A DNA stretch of 64,000 bases. It comes from Streptomyces sp. MRC013. Lineage in GTDB: Bacteria > Actinomycetota > Actinomycetes > Streptomycetales > Streptomycetaceae. The stretch lies in NCBI RefSeq assembly GCF_023614235.1, contig NZ_CP094264.1, forward strand, positions 744,001-808,000, written 5' to 3'. The position numbers were made by a program, and so were the translations under genes. Positions within the stretch are counted from its first letter, which is position 1. Every line of letters starts with the position of its first letter. The notes under the pieces are model-generated. The model saw only the letters and a list, made by a program, of their open reading frames with translations. It was not told where the DNA came from and made no database searches. Below, one piece after another: positions 8,373-17,368 of the stretch.

Positions 8373-9731
8373 TCAGAGGGCGCCCCGGGACCAGGGGCCG
8401 GTGATCGCGAACGTGATGCCGGGGGTCTGGATGTTCACGAACAGCCAGTTGCCGTTCTTGGGCTCGAAGACCGAGCCGGCCCACTCGGAGCCCCGGTGGT
8501 CGGCCGCCGCGACCTTCTTGCCGGCGGTCCCGGTCCGCAGGTCCACGTTGTTGGCGGCGAAGCGGAAGATCTCGCCGCCCGTGGTGAGGCCGTGGACGTA
8601 CTCGGTGCCGCCGCCGTCCTCGCACAGCACCAGGCCGCCGCGGGGGCTGACGCACATGTTGTCCGGCGCGTTGAGGACCTCGGCGCCCGGGGAGGCGAAG
8701 AGCACCCGGAACTCGTCGGTCGCCGGGTCGAGCTCGAAGACCTGGCCCTGGCGGGCGGGGCCGCCGTCGGTGGTGATCACGTAGATGCGGTCGTTGCCGT
8801 ACCAGGCGCCTTCGAGGCGGCTGAACACCGCCGCGCCGTTGGCCTGCGCCTGGAGCCGCACGGTGTCCTCCGCCGGGTCGGCGTCCTCCACGGGCACCCA
8901 GGAGACGGTGCCGTACGCCTTCTCCCCGTCGCCGCGGGTGTCGTACCGGCCGACGCCGATGCGCAGGGCTTCGAGACGGCCGCCCCTGGACAGGTCGCCG
9001 GGCACCGCCGGGACGAACCGGTAGAGCGAGGCGTCGCCGCGGTCTTCGGTCTCGTAGACGTAGCCGGTCGCCGGGTCGACGGCGACGGCCTCGTGGTTGA
9101 AGCGGCCCATGGCCTTGTAGGGCTCGGGGTCGCCCTTGCCCTCCGAGGCCACCTCGAAGATGTAGCCGTGCCGCTTGCCGGCGTTGGTGGAGAAGGTCTC
9201 CTCGCAGGTGAGCCAGGTGTTCCACGGGGTGGGGCCGCCGGCGCAGTTGCGGAGGGTGCCGCCGAGGCTGCCGTAGGACTCCAGCCACCGCCCGGCGTCC
9301 GGGTCGAAGACCAGGGTGGTGGTGCCGCCGCCGGCCTCGGGGTCGTAGGCGGGGGCGGTGAAGGCGGCTCCGGCGCCGCGCTCGTGGTTGCGGACGAGGT
9401 GGACCCGGTCCCCGTACCGGAAGGCCGCCATGCCGTCGTGCGCGCCCGGGGTGGGGACCCCGTCGTCCATGGGGTCGCCGGTCCAGCCGTAGGAGATGTA
9501 CGCGAACCCGCGCGGGAGCTGCAGCAGTTCCAGGCCGGTCGCCTGGTCCCGGACCGGGCGCAGCGGGCCGTACCCGGCGTCGAACTCCAGCTTGGCGGGT
9601 GCGGCCGCCGCCGTCCGCGCCGCGAGGGCCTGGAAGGGGACGGACGCGGCCGCGGCCACGGCGGCGCCGCGCAGGAGGGCGCGTCGGTCGAAACCGGAAC
9701 CGGTCGGCCTCGCGGCGGACTCGTTCGTCAT
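8373..9731 (-). CDS. Tat-exported DUF839/PhoX-like protein
   Basis: 452 residues with a Tat signal (FDRRALLRGAAVAAAAS, arginines 16-17) and cleavage near residue 45. The mature part is a beta-propeller of the DUF839 family, with GTLRNCAGGPTPWNTWLTCEE, RFNHEAVAVDPATGYVYETE and a C-terminal FEPKNGNWLFVNIQTPG. PhoX-type members are calcium- and iron-dependent alkaline phosphatases that fold in the cytoplasm before Tat export. Cys in NCAGG and CEE matches the PhoX iron site in family descriptions, but phosphatase activity is only inferred here. AAAGGA lies five bases before the ATG. It is monocistronic and convergent with the sortase substrate. Confidence 0.88.
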   Translation of the reverse strand: MTNESAARPTGSGFDRRALLRGAAVAAAASVPFQALAARTAAAAPAKLEFDAGYGPLRPVRDQATGLELLQLPRGFAYISYGWTGDPMDDGVPTPGAHDGMAAFRYGDRVHLVRNHERGAGAAFTAPAYDPEAGGGTTTLVFDPDAGRWLESYGSLGGTLRNCAGGPTPWNTWLTCEETFSTNAGKRHGYIFEVASEGKGDPEPYKAMGRFNHEAVAVDPATGYVYETEDRGDASLYRFVPAVPGDLSRGGRLEALRIGVGRYDTRGDGEKAYGTVSWVPVEDADPAEDTVRLQAQANGAAVFSRLEGAWYGNDRIYVITTDGGPARQGQVFELDPATDEFRVLFASPGAEVLNAPDNMCVSPRGGLVLCEDGGGTEYVHGLTTGGEIFRFAANNVDLRTGTAGKKVAAADHRGSEWAGSVFEPKNGNWLFVNIQTPGITFAITGPWSRGAL

Positions 9732-10235
9732 CGGGGTCCTTTCGATACCTCTGGCCGGGGGGCGGCGCGGGCAACCCTAGGAGCAGCCGTTCGATTCCTT
9801 CCCCCAACGGGGCGTGAGCGGCGGGTGAACTTCTTTCAGCCACGTACGGCGCCGTTCAGGCCGGCGAGGGTGCCCCCTCGCCTCGGCGGCGGTACGGCGC
9901 GTCGGGGGCCCGCCGCACGCGGGGCCGGGGCTCGTGCGGGATGGGGGCTGTGCGGGGCGGGGCCGTACGGGCGGACGCTGTGCGGCGCCGGGGTGCCGGA
10001 CGGCGCCGGGCGGGGTGCCGGGCCGGGTGGGGTGACTGGCTGTGCGGGACGCCGGGCGGCGGCCGCTCGCCCGTCCCGAGGCCGGGAGCCCTCCCGGTTC
10101 GATCGCCCCGGTGGGCGTTCCGTGGGCCCTTTCCGCGCGAATCCCCTTATCGCACGAGGTCGTTGGGTGACAATGGCCCTCCGGGCGGGAGGTCCGCGCC
10201 CGGTGGCCGGGCCGGGAGCCGAAGGGGTGGTGGGG
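9732..10235. other. intergenic region between divergent genes
   Basis: About 500 bases without a supported gene. It holds the divergent promoters of the DUF839 gene and the small membrane protein gene. Short GC-rich imperfect repeats (GTGCGGGG/GTACGGGCGG-like) occur around 9930-10030. A less GC-rich patch at 10138-10175 (CCCCTTATCGCACGAGGTCG) is the likeliest promoter for the rightward genes. An ATG at 10173 is in frame with the next gene and could be an alternative start. Confidence 0.4.
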
Positions 10236-10583
10236 GTGGCACGGGGCTGGAAGGTCGCGGTGGTGGTGCTGGCGGTGGCCGGAGTGGTGTCCACGCCGGT
10301 GGTGTGGCTGCTGGACGGCCCCGGTGCGGGGCAGGTGGCCGGGGCGTCCGTCCAGGCGGCGGTGGCGATCGCCGCTCTGGTGTGGGCGATGTTCCAGCCC
10401 GGCGGGGACCGGGCGGAGGCGACGGTGACCGGGTCCGGACCGGCGGAGGCGACGGACGGGGCCCGCTCGGTCACCGGACTCCTCCGGCGTGCGGGCCGGG
10501 GCCCGGCGCGGGTGGAGAACAGCGGGCCGGCCACTGCCCGCGACGCCGGCAGCAGCGCGGTGAGCGGGATCGAGGACGTCTGA
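10236..10583 (+). CDS. small two-helix membrane protein paired with STAND protein
   Basis: 115 residues from GTG 10236, with GAAGGGG eight bases upstream; ATG 10173 would add 21 residues. Two predicted membrane helices, VAVVVLAVAGVVSTPVVWLL and a second around VQAAVAIAALVWAMF, precede a soluble tail. The tail ends GPARVENSGPATARDAGSSAVSG. A very similar short segment occurs near the N-terminus of the next protein (VSGTGPATANGGIAVSG). Fifty-nine bases separate the genes, so they form one unit. I infer a membrane anchor or sensor for the STAND protein. Small proteins of this kind are frequent partners of actinomycete NB-ARC/TPR proteins. Confidence 0.72.
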   Translation: MARGWKVAVVVLAVAGVVSTPVVWLLDGPGAGQVAGASVQAAVAIAALVWAMFQPGGDRAEATVTGSGPAEATDGARSVTGLLRRAGRGPARVENSGPATARDAGSSAVSGIEDV

Positions 10584-10642
10584 CCGGCCCGCCGCGGGCG
10601 GGACTCCGGGAACGCGGGACGACGACGAGGGGGCGGGTGGAC

Positions 10643-13600
10643 ATGGCGTGGTGGCACCGGAGGCGGGAAGAGGGGGAGGCTCCGGACGCGGTGGTCGTGA
10701 CGGACACCGGTGAGGCCGTCGCCCGGTCCGGCGGCAAGGCGGTGACCGGCCACAGCGGCCCGGTGCCGGCGGACGGCCGGGATCCCGGTACCCGGGTGGA
10801 GGTGTCGGGGACCGGCCCCGCGACCGCCAACGGCGGGATCGCCGTCTCCGGCTACCTGAGGGTCGACACGCTGCGCGTGGAGCAGCGCGGCCCCCAGGAG
10901 CCGATGCCGTGGCCGCACCGGGTCGGCACCGTCCCGCGCGAGTCGCGGTCCTTCCAGCACCGGGCCGAGGCGGACCGGTTGCGGGCCGCGTTCGCGGACG
11001 GCGGGACGGCGGTGCTGACCGGGATGGGCGGGGTGGGCAAGACCCAGCTGGCCGCCGGGTACGCCCGTACCGCCTGGGGGAGGCCGGCGGGGACGGGGAA
11101 CTGGACGTGCTGGTGTGGGTCACCGCCGGCAGCCGGCAGGCCGTCGTGGAGCGGTACGCGCAGGCCGGCGTCGAGCTGTGCCGCGCGGATCCGAACAACC
11201 AGCAGAGGGCGGCCGAGTCCTTCCTGGCCTGGCTCGCTCCCGGGGCCGGCGGCAGGCCGTGCCGGTGGCTGGTCGTCCTGGACGACCTGGCCGACCCCGA
11301 CGACCTGTCCGGTCTGTGGCCGCCGGCCGGCCCGCACGGACGGGTCCTGATCACCACCCGCCGCCGGGACGCCGCCCTGGCCTTCGGTGGCCGCCCGCCG
11401 ATCGAGGTCGGCCTGTTCACCGACCGGGAGGCACTGGCCTACCTCACCGACTGCCTGGCCGGGCACGGCCGCACCGCTCCGCCCGGCCAGACGGCCGCGC
11501 TCGCCGCCGACCTGGGGCACCTACCCCTGGCGCTCTCCCAGGCCGCCGCCTACATCACCGACTCCCGGGAGAGCGTGGCCGCCTACCGCGGTCTGCTGGC
11601 CGACCGCACCGCCACCCTCGCCGACGCGGCTCCCGACGCGCTGCCCGACGACCAGTCCCTGCCTTTGGCCGCCGCCTGGTCGCTGTCCGTCGAACGGGCC
11701 GACACCCTGCGCCCGGTCGGCCTGGCCCGCCCCATGCTCCATCTGACCTCCCTGCTCGACCCCCACGGGATCCCCCGGGACGCGTTGACCGCCGCTCCCG
11801 CCCTGGCCTACCTGGCCTCGGAGCGCACCGGCGCCGGGCAGGGCGCCGCGCGGGAACCGGAGCCGGTCTCCTCCCGTGACGCCCGGCTCGCCCTGGCGGC
11901 CCTGCACCGCCTCCACCTGGTGGACTACACCCCCGACACGCCGCACCAGGAGGTGCGGGTCCACCAGCTCGTCCAGCGCGCCACTCGCGACACCCTCGGC
12001 CCTGGGCGGCGGCACCGCCTCGCCCGTGCCGCCGCCGACGCCCTGGGCGACGCGTGGCCCGAGGTGGAAAGCGCCACTCCGCTGGTCCAGAACCTGCGCG
12101 CCTGCACCCTCGCCCTGGCCGAGCACGCCGAGGACGCGCTGTGCCGGCCCGGCGACGGCGCCCACGTGGTGCTGTTCCGCGCCGGCAACAGCCTGGGGGC
12201 GACCGGGCAGGCCACCGCTGCCGCCGACTACTACGAGCACCTCGTCGACACCGTCCGGCGCCGCCTGGGCGGCGACCACCCGGACACCCTGATCGCCCGC
12301 CAGAACCTCGCCCAGTGGCGGGGCTGGGAGGGGGACACCACCGGCGCCGCCGCCGACCTGGAAGCGGTGCAGGAGGACATGGCCTCCCTCCTGGGGGACG
12401 CCGACATCACCACCCTCACGGCACGTGCGAACCACGCCTACTGGCGGGGGGAGAACGGGGACGCGGCCGGCGCGGTCGCCGATCTGGAGGCGCTGGTGGA
12501 GGAGATGGGCCGGTCGCTCGGCCCCGGCCACTCCCACACCCTGACCGTCCGCTACAACCTGGCCCTCTGGCGGATGAGCGCCGGGGACGCCGACGGGGCT
12601 CCCGCCGCACTGTCCCTGCTGGTCCGGGACATGACCGAGGCGCTGGGACCCGACGACTTCCGTACGCTCCTCTGCCTCGGCACCCTCGCCCGGTGGCGGG
12701 GCGAGGAGGGGGAGGCGGCCGAGGCCGCCGCCGTGCTGGAGCAGGTGGCGGAGAGGATGGGCCGGGTCCTGGGCCCCGACCACCCCCACACCCTCACCAC
12801 CCGGCAGTACCTCGCGCTCAACAGGGGGCGGGCGGGGGACGCGGCCGGGGCCGTCCCGCTCTTCCGGGACCTGCTCGCCGACCTCGTACGGCTGCGCGGC
12901 CCCGAGGACCGCCTGACCCTCACCGTCCACCACCAGCTGGCCGACTGCCGGGGGGACGCGGGGGATGCGGCGGGGGCCGCGGACGCCTTCCGGGAGCTGC
13001 TGGAGACCACCGTGCGGGTACTCGGCCCCGCCCATCCGGGCGTTCCCACGCTCCGTCACCGCCTGGCCCACTGGCGGGGCATGGCGGGCGACGCGGCCGG
13101 GGCGGTCGACGCGTACCGGGAGCTCCTGGCGGACCGGCTGCGCGCGCTCGGCCCCCGCCATCCGGACCTCCTCGCGATCCGCACCCAGATCGCCGTGTGG
13201 CAGGACCAGGCGGGCGACGCGGCCGGAGCCGTCACCGCCCTGCGGGAGGTGCTGGACGACGAGGTGCGGCTGCTCGGCCCCGAGCACCCCGAAACCCTCG
13301 CCACACGCGAGAGGCTCGCCAACGCGCGGGCCATGGCGGGGGACCCGGAGGGGGCCGCGGCCGATCTCGAGGAGGTCCTCGCGGTCCGCACGCGCCTGTC
13401 CGGCCACGACCACCCCCAGACCCTCGTCACCCGGCGCAACCTGGCCACCTGGCGGGGAAGGCGGGCGACGCGGCCGGGGCCGCGGCCGCCCTGCAGGACG
13501 TGCTGGAGGACTTCGTCCGGGTGCTGGGCCCCCGCCACCCCGAGAGCCTCGTCACCCGGCACAACCTCGCCACCTCGCGGGGGCGCGCGGGGGACCCCGC

Positions 13601-13724
13601 CGGCGCCGCGGCGGCCCTCGCGGAACTGCTTCAGGTCATGGTCTCGGTGCACGGCCCCGACCACCTCCACGTCCACACCACCCGCCGCAACCTCGCCGAG
13701 TGGCGGGAGAAGGCCGGCGGTTGA
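10643..13724 (+). pseudogene. NB-ARC/TPR STAND NTPase, interrupted by two frameshifts
   Basis: Starts at ATG 10643 (MAWWHRRREEGE). The N-terminal tag is followed by the P-loop AVLTGMGGVGKTQLAAGYAR. In the G run 11076-11080 the frame is lost, and the protein resumes in another frame at LDVLVWVTAGSRQAVVERYA. It continues through the NB-ARC (WLVVLDDLADPDDLSGLWPP, LGHLPLALSQAAAYI) and about ten TPR repeats of the type HPDTLIARQNLAQWRG. A second break in the G run 13454-13457 returns to a third frame, ending with NLAEWREKAGG. Adding one G at each place gives an uninterrupted protein of about 1027 residues. STAND proteins bind NTP, oligomerise on sensing a ligand through the repeats, and trigger an effector. 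Either a pseudogene or two homopolymer errors. Confidence 0.82.
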
Positions 13725-13949
13725 GCAGCCCGCCCGGGGGCCGGGCGGTGGCGGCGGAGGCCCGCTCCGGGGCGGCGGGCCGCCGCGTGCCCCGGAGGTC
13801 GCGGCCCCGGAGGGCCCCGCGACAGGCGCCCGGCGCGGTCCGGAGCGGGGGCACCCTGGTGCGGGGACGCCGGTGCACCGCGGGCTCGGAAGCGGGGAGC
13901 CGCTGCGGGCGGTTACGGAACGGAACGGGCGGGCGCGGAAGCGGGGCGG

Positions 13950-14048
13950 GCCGGAAGCGGGGCGGGCGCGGAGGCTCCGCGAGCCGGAAGCGGGGCGGGC
14001 GCGGAGGCTCCGCGGGCCGGAAGCGGGGCGCCCGCGGAAGCGGGGTCG
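13950..14048. repeat. 33-bp tandem repeat, three copies
   Basis: Copies begin at 13950, 13983 and 14016. The unit starts GCCGGAAGCGGGGCGGGCGC and ends with the small palindrome GCGGAGGCTCCGC. The third copy has diverged. It lies between the convergent STAND and methylase genes and may help end transcription. No gene uses it. Confidence 0.8.
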
Positions 14049-14069
14049 CGCCGGGGCGGCCCCGCGCCC

Positions 14070-15725
14070 TCATCCCTCCGGTGACAGGGCGCCCGTGGCG
14101 AGGCCGTCGCGGGCGACCTCGGCGAGCCGCCGACTCAGTTCGTCGACCTTGCGGAGTCCCTCCTCGAACTCGGTCAGGGCGCGGAAGGCGGAGCCGTACC
14201 GGCGTTGCTCGTCGATGCCCATGCGGGGGATGCGCGAACCCCTGCCGTCGAGGCGGAAGGTCCCGCTGAGGCTCGTGGAGCGGCGGGCGTTGACGGAGCT
14301 GCGCAGGAACCCCCGCAGGTAGTCCGTGTCGAGCTGGTCGCTGGCCGAGACCGGTTCCGCGCCGTCGTACGTGACGAGCCCGGCCCGGGCGAGGTCCGCG
14401 ACGCTGGTGCTGGCGCCCTCCAGCGGGCCCGGCCCCTCCCCCGGCGCGAGGCCGGGCAGGAGCGCGGCGAGCCGGCGGATCCGCTCCTCCAACTCCTCCC
14501 GCAGGGCGGCGTACTCACCGGGGTAGTCGCGGTGCCGGGCGCGCAGGTGGAGGCCGGGGGTCAGGTCGACGGTGTCGTCCAGGAGCTCGATCAGCGGCAC
14601 GTCGGCGACCTGGTCGGGACGCGGCTCCAGGCTCCCGTCGGGGCGGTCGCCGGTCAGGTCGACCATGCGCACCGCGGGGCCGGCGTCCGCGCCCCCGGCG
14701 CTCTCGGGGCGGCGCAGGCACCAGAGGTGGACGGGCAGGGCGTGGGAGGCCGCCGTCCCCGGCGGCAGGGCGACCACCTGGCGCACGACGCCCCGGCGCA
14801 CGAGCTCCGCGCGGATGCGGCGGCCCGCCTTGCGGTAGGCGACCGAGGCGGGCATGACCATGATGACCTGGCCGCCGGGCTTCGTGTGCGCGTAGGCGTG
14901 CTGGAGCCAGGCGAGCTCCCCCTCGGCCTTGGAAGGGGTGCCCAGTTCCCAGCGGGAGTCGAGCAGCAGCTCCTCCCGCCCCCACTCGGTCACGCCCGCC
15001 GGCGGATCGCAGACGACCAGGTCGGCCTTGAGGTCCGGCCACCCGTCCGCGCGCAGGGAGTCCCCCGCCGCGACGCGCACGTCCGGCCGGCCCGCGAGGC
15101 CGGCGCGGAGCCGGGTGAAGCGGGCGCCGTCGGGATCGATCTCCTGGCCCCGGTACCGCGTCCCCTCTCCGGCGGCGACGGACAGCAGCAGCGCCCCGAT
15201 TCCGCAGGCGGGGTCGAAGACCGTGGCGCCGGCGGGCAGTTCGGGGGCGAAGCGGCACACGGCGCGCACCACGCGCTCCGAGGTCACCTGGTCCGACCCC
15301 GCGCGCCGGGCGGAGTCCGCGAACCGCTCGGTCAGCGCGTCCACGAGGTCGAGAGGGGTCCGGGTGCGGGTGATCCTCTCCACCCGGGCGGCGATGCCGT
15401 CGGGCAGTCCCGGCTCGCGCCGTCCGGTCAGCACCCCGGCCACCTGCGCCAGGCCCGTGACCATCTGGTCCCCGTACGCGGCCCGCATGGCCTGCCACAA
15501 CTCGACCTCGGGCGACACCTCCTGGCCCTTGCGCTGCTCGTCCAGCCACGCCTGGACTTCGGCGAGCGCGTAGAGCGGGCTGTTCGCGGCGCCGCCCGCC
15601 GGGGCGGGGAAGTCGTCGTAGCGCCGGCGCCAGTTCGAGACAGCGGCCCGGGTGACTCCGGCCAGCCGGGCGATCTCGGCGCCGGTGACCAGGGGGCCGG
15701 CCGGCGAAGCGGCATTGTCCGTCAT
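14070..15725 (-). CDS. HTH plus N6-adenine methylase-like protein, orphan
   Basis: 551 residues from ATG 15725. A MerR/IS-like helix-turn-helix lies at 15-40 (EIARLAGVTRAAVSNWRRRY). An N6-DNA-methylase domain of the type I HsdM class follows, with SAM motif I VFDPACGIGALLL (about 169-180) and a motif IV region LVVCDPPAGVTEWG (240-243 DPPA). Active N6 methylases have (N/D/S)PP followed by an aromatic residue. Here that residue is Ala, so base flipping or catalysis may be lost. The C-terminal part resembles a single HsdS-like target-recognition stretch with a coiled coil (LTEFEEGLRKVDELSRRLAE). No HsdR or separate HsdS is nearby. It may be a regulator or a modification enzyme with altered chemistry. 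Confidence 0.82.
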   Translation of the reverse strand: MTDNAASPAGPLVTGAEIARLAGVTRAAVSNWRRRYDDFPAPAGGAANSPLYALAEVQAWLDEQRKGQEVSPEVELWQAMRAAYGDQMVTGLAQVAGVLTGRREPGLPDGIAARVERITRTRTPLDLVDALTERFADSARRAGSDQVTSERVVRAVCRFAPELPAGATVFDPACGIGALLLSVAAGEGTRYRGQEIDPDGARFTRLRAGLAGRPDVRVAAGDSLRADGWPDLKADLVVCDPPAGVTEWGREELLLDSRWELGTPSKAEGELAWLQHAYAHTKPGGQVIMVMPASVAYRKAGRRIRAELVRRGVVRQVVALPPGTAASHALPVHLWCLRRPESAGGADAGPAVRMVDLTGDRPDGSLEPRPDQVADVPLIELLDDTVDLTPGLHLRARHRDYPGEYAALREELEERIRRLAALLPGLAPGEGPGPLEGASTSVADLARAGLVTYDGAEPVSASDQLDTDYLRGFLRSSVNARRSTSLSGTFRLDGRGSRIPRMGIDEQRRYGSAFRALTEFEEGLRKVDELSRRLAEVARDGLATGALSPEG

Positions 15726-16069
15726 ACTCCCAGCGTACACGGAGGGAAACCCGCCTTCCAGAACAAGACAAGTTGACGACGTAAACATCTTCACGCCTTC
15801 GCCACATGTGTACTTTTGTCCCCGGCTCCGGTACAACGCGCCCGCCCCCCCGGCCGGTTCCGGGTCCCGGCGCGGGGGTCCGGCGGCCCCCTCCCCCGGC
15901 GCGCCCTCCCGCGGCCGCAGGAGTCCGCCGTGCGGGACCCGGGGCCGCGGGAGGGCGCCTCGCCCGGCCCCGGGAGCCGTCGCCCGGACGGGATCCCCCG
16001 AAGTCGTGGTGGCCGGTCCTGCCGGGTCGTACGATGCCCGCAACCGGCACGTCTCCGAAGGGGGAGCCC
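15726..16069. other. intergenic region with AT-richer divergent promoter patch
   Basis: No gene. The stretch 15765-15835 is clearly less GC-rich than its surroundings. It contains TTGACG, a CACATGTG palindrome (15803-15810), and a GTACAC/GTGTAC pair at 15735 and 15808. It is probably where the divergent methylase and 16070 genes are controlled. The rest is GC-rich filler up to the GGGGGAG ribosome binding site before 16070. Confidence 0.4.
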
Positions 16070-16510
16070 ATGCTTGGCGAGTCGTTGACGATGGCGGCGG
16101 CGGCACTGGGGACCGCGATCGTCCAGGCCGCCGGAACGCAGGCGTGGGACGGCCTCCGGGCCGGCGTCGCGCGGATCCTCGGACGAGGCCGGGCCGACCG
16201 GGAGACGATCGAGCTCACCTGGCTCGACCGCACGGCCGCCGCACTCGACGCCGCGGAGCCGGACCGGGCCGAGGCGGAGCGGGTCCGGCAGGAGGCCGTG
16301 TGGGGCACCCGCCTCGCCATGCTGCTGGAGAGCCTCCCCGAACAGGAGCGCCGGGCCCTGGTGGCCGCGCTGCGGGAGGTGCTCGGCGAGCGTCCGCGGC
16401 CCGCGGAGGGCGCGGGCGGCAGCGTGGTCGGCAACGACTTCCGCGGGCCCGCCTTCATCCAGACGGGCCCCGGCGGCGTCCAGAACATCACCATGGGACC
16501 GCAGGCGTGA
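16070..16510 (+). CDS. small helical protein with C-terminal GP-GVQ tag
   Basis: 146 residues, ATG 16070 with GGGGGAG upstream. The N-terminus has a hydrophobic, possibly membrane-associating helix (TMAAAALGTAIVQAAG), then charged helices typical of a helical-bundle domain (DRAEAERVRQEAVWG, LPEQERRALVAALREVLGE). The end, GNDFRGPAFIQTGPGGVQNI, is a glycine-rich tag. The next protein begins with a similar AAVQGPFGVQHIY. GTGA overlap couples the two genes. Such tags are common beside actinomycete STAND or conflict genes and are probably short beta elements for assembly. Family not recognised. Confidence 0.75.
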   Translation: MLGESLTMAAAALGTAIVQAAGTQAWDGLRAGVARILGRGRADRETIELTWLDRTAAALDAAEPDRAEAERVRQEAVWGTRLAMLLESLPEQERRALVAALREVLGERPRPAEGAGGSVVGNDFRGPAFIQTGPGGVQNITMGPQA

Positions 16511-17280
16511 GCCTGCCGCCTCCCCCGCCGGGCTCCGGCGGGGCCTCGGGCAACACCTCGGGCAACGTCTTCGACTCGTTCGCCGCCGTGCAGGGGCCCT
16601 TCGGCGTCCAGCACATCTACCACCCGCCGCCACCGCCGCCCCGCAGGGCGTGGGCCGTCGTCGCGGGCGTCGTGTCGGTGGTCGGCGCGGCGGCGGCCGG
16701 GGCGCTGCTGGTGCTGCACTTCGCGGACGAGCCCGGCGCCGGGGCACGGCCCCCGGCGGGTCCGGCCGCCGCGGGGACCGCCGCCGCCCCGGCGCCCGGG
16801 ACCTCCGCACCGGACGCGCCGCCCGGCGGGCCGGACACCGCGCCGGACACTCCCGAGCCGCCCGGGGAGGGGGGTGCGGGGAAGGACGCCGAACGGTGGG
16901 CGGGCACCCTGCTCATCGACGTCAACGGCCATGTGCTCGACGAACGGCCTCCGGTCAGGCAGCCGTTCTTCGGCGACGTCCGTCTGGGGGAGGACGATCC
17001 GCCGGTCCTCTACGGCTCCGAGCTGGCCGCCCCCGGCTCCACCAACCTGGCGCTGTGGCAGCGCCCCGCCGCCCCCACCCGCGAGGAGTGCGCCGAGCTG
17101 GTGTCCGCCCAGGGCGTCGACCGGGTGGAGGTGGGCAGGGGCAGCGTGGTCTGCGTCCGCACGCAGGGCGGCCGTACGGCGGTGCTCACCGTCGTGTCCG
17201 CCGGCGGGGACGCACGCGGCGGCGTCCGGGCCGAGACCCGGGTGTGGTCCGCGACGGACAGGCGCGGCCCGGTCTCCTGA
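16507..17280 (+). CDS. single-pass membrane protein with N-terminal GP-GVQ tag
   Basis: 257 residues from GTG 16507, overlapping the previous stop (GTGA). The N-terminal cytoplasmic part holds VFDSFAAVQGPFGVQHIY and a run of prolines. One membrane helix follows (AWAVVAGVVSVVGAAAAGAL), then a Pro/Ala/Gly linker of about 60 residues and a compact extracytoplasmic domain. That domain contains WAGTLLIDVNGHVLDERPP, a Cys pair spaced about 23 residues apart (EECAEL, VVCVRT) and a closing beta stretch. The layout suggests an outer sensor joined to an inner partner, presumably the 16070 protein. The domain family is unknown. Confidence 0.78.
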   Translation: MSLPPPPPGSGGASGNTSGNVFDSFAAVQGPFGVQHIYHPPPPPPRRAWAVVAGVVSVVGAAAAGALLVLHFADEPGAGARPPAGPAAAGTAAAPAPGTSAPDAPPGGPDTAPDTPEPPGEGGAGKDAERWAGTLLIDVNGHVLDERPPVRQPFFGDVRLGEDDPPVLYGSELAAPGSTNLALWQRPAAPTREECAELVSAQGVDRVEVGRGSVVCVRTQGGRTAVLTVVSAGGDARGGVRAETRVWSATDRRGPVS

Positions 17281-17325
17281 CGGCTCCCTCCCGCCAGTGG
17301 CGCGGGTGGTGGGCGGGGGGCCGGG

Positions 17326-17354
17326 GCCCGGGGCCGGGCCGACTCGCCCCGGGC
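17326..17354. terminator. hairpin between convergent genes
   Basis: Arms GCCCGGGGC (17326-17334) and GCCCCGGGC (17346-17354) pair perfectly around an 11-base loop. It lies between the convergent stops of the 16507 gene and arcB and could serve both directions. Chance is possible in sequence this rich in G and C. Confidence 0.45.
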
Positions 17355-17368
17355 GGGCGCGTCCGGGG

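Noticed and set aside
13950..14048. CRISPR-like array
   Set aside because: The three 33-bp units are contiguous with no spacers. It is a simple tandem repeat.
10909..14322. A single long frame through the STAND TPR region reaching past 14000
   Set aside because: Its first part (before about 11100) and its last part (after 13460) are not homologous to the protein. Correct segments lie in other frames, so it was treated as a frameshifted gene ending at 13724.
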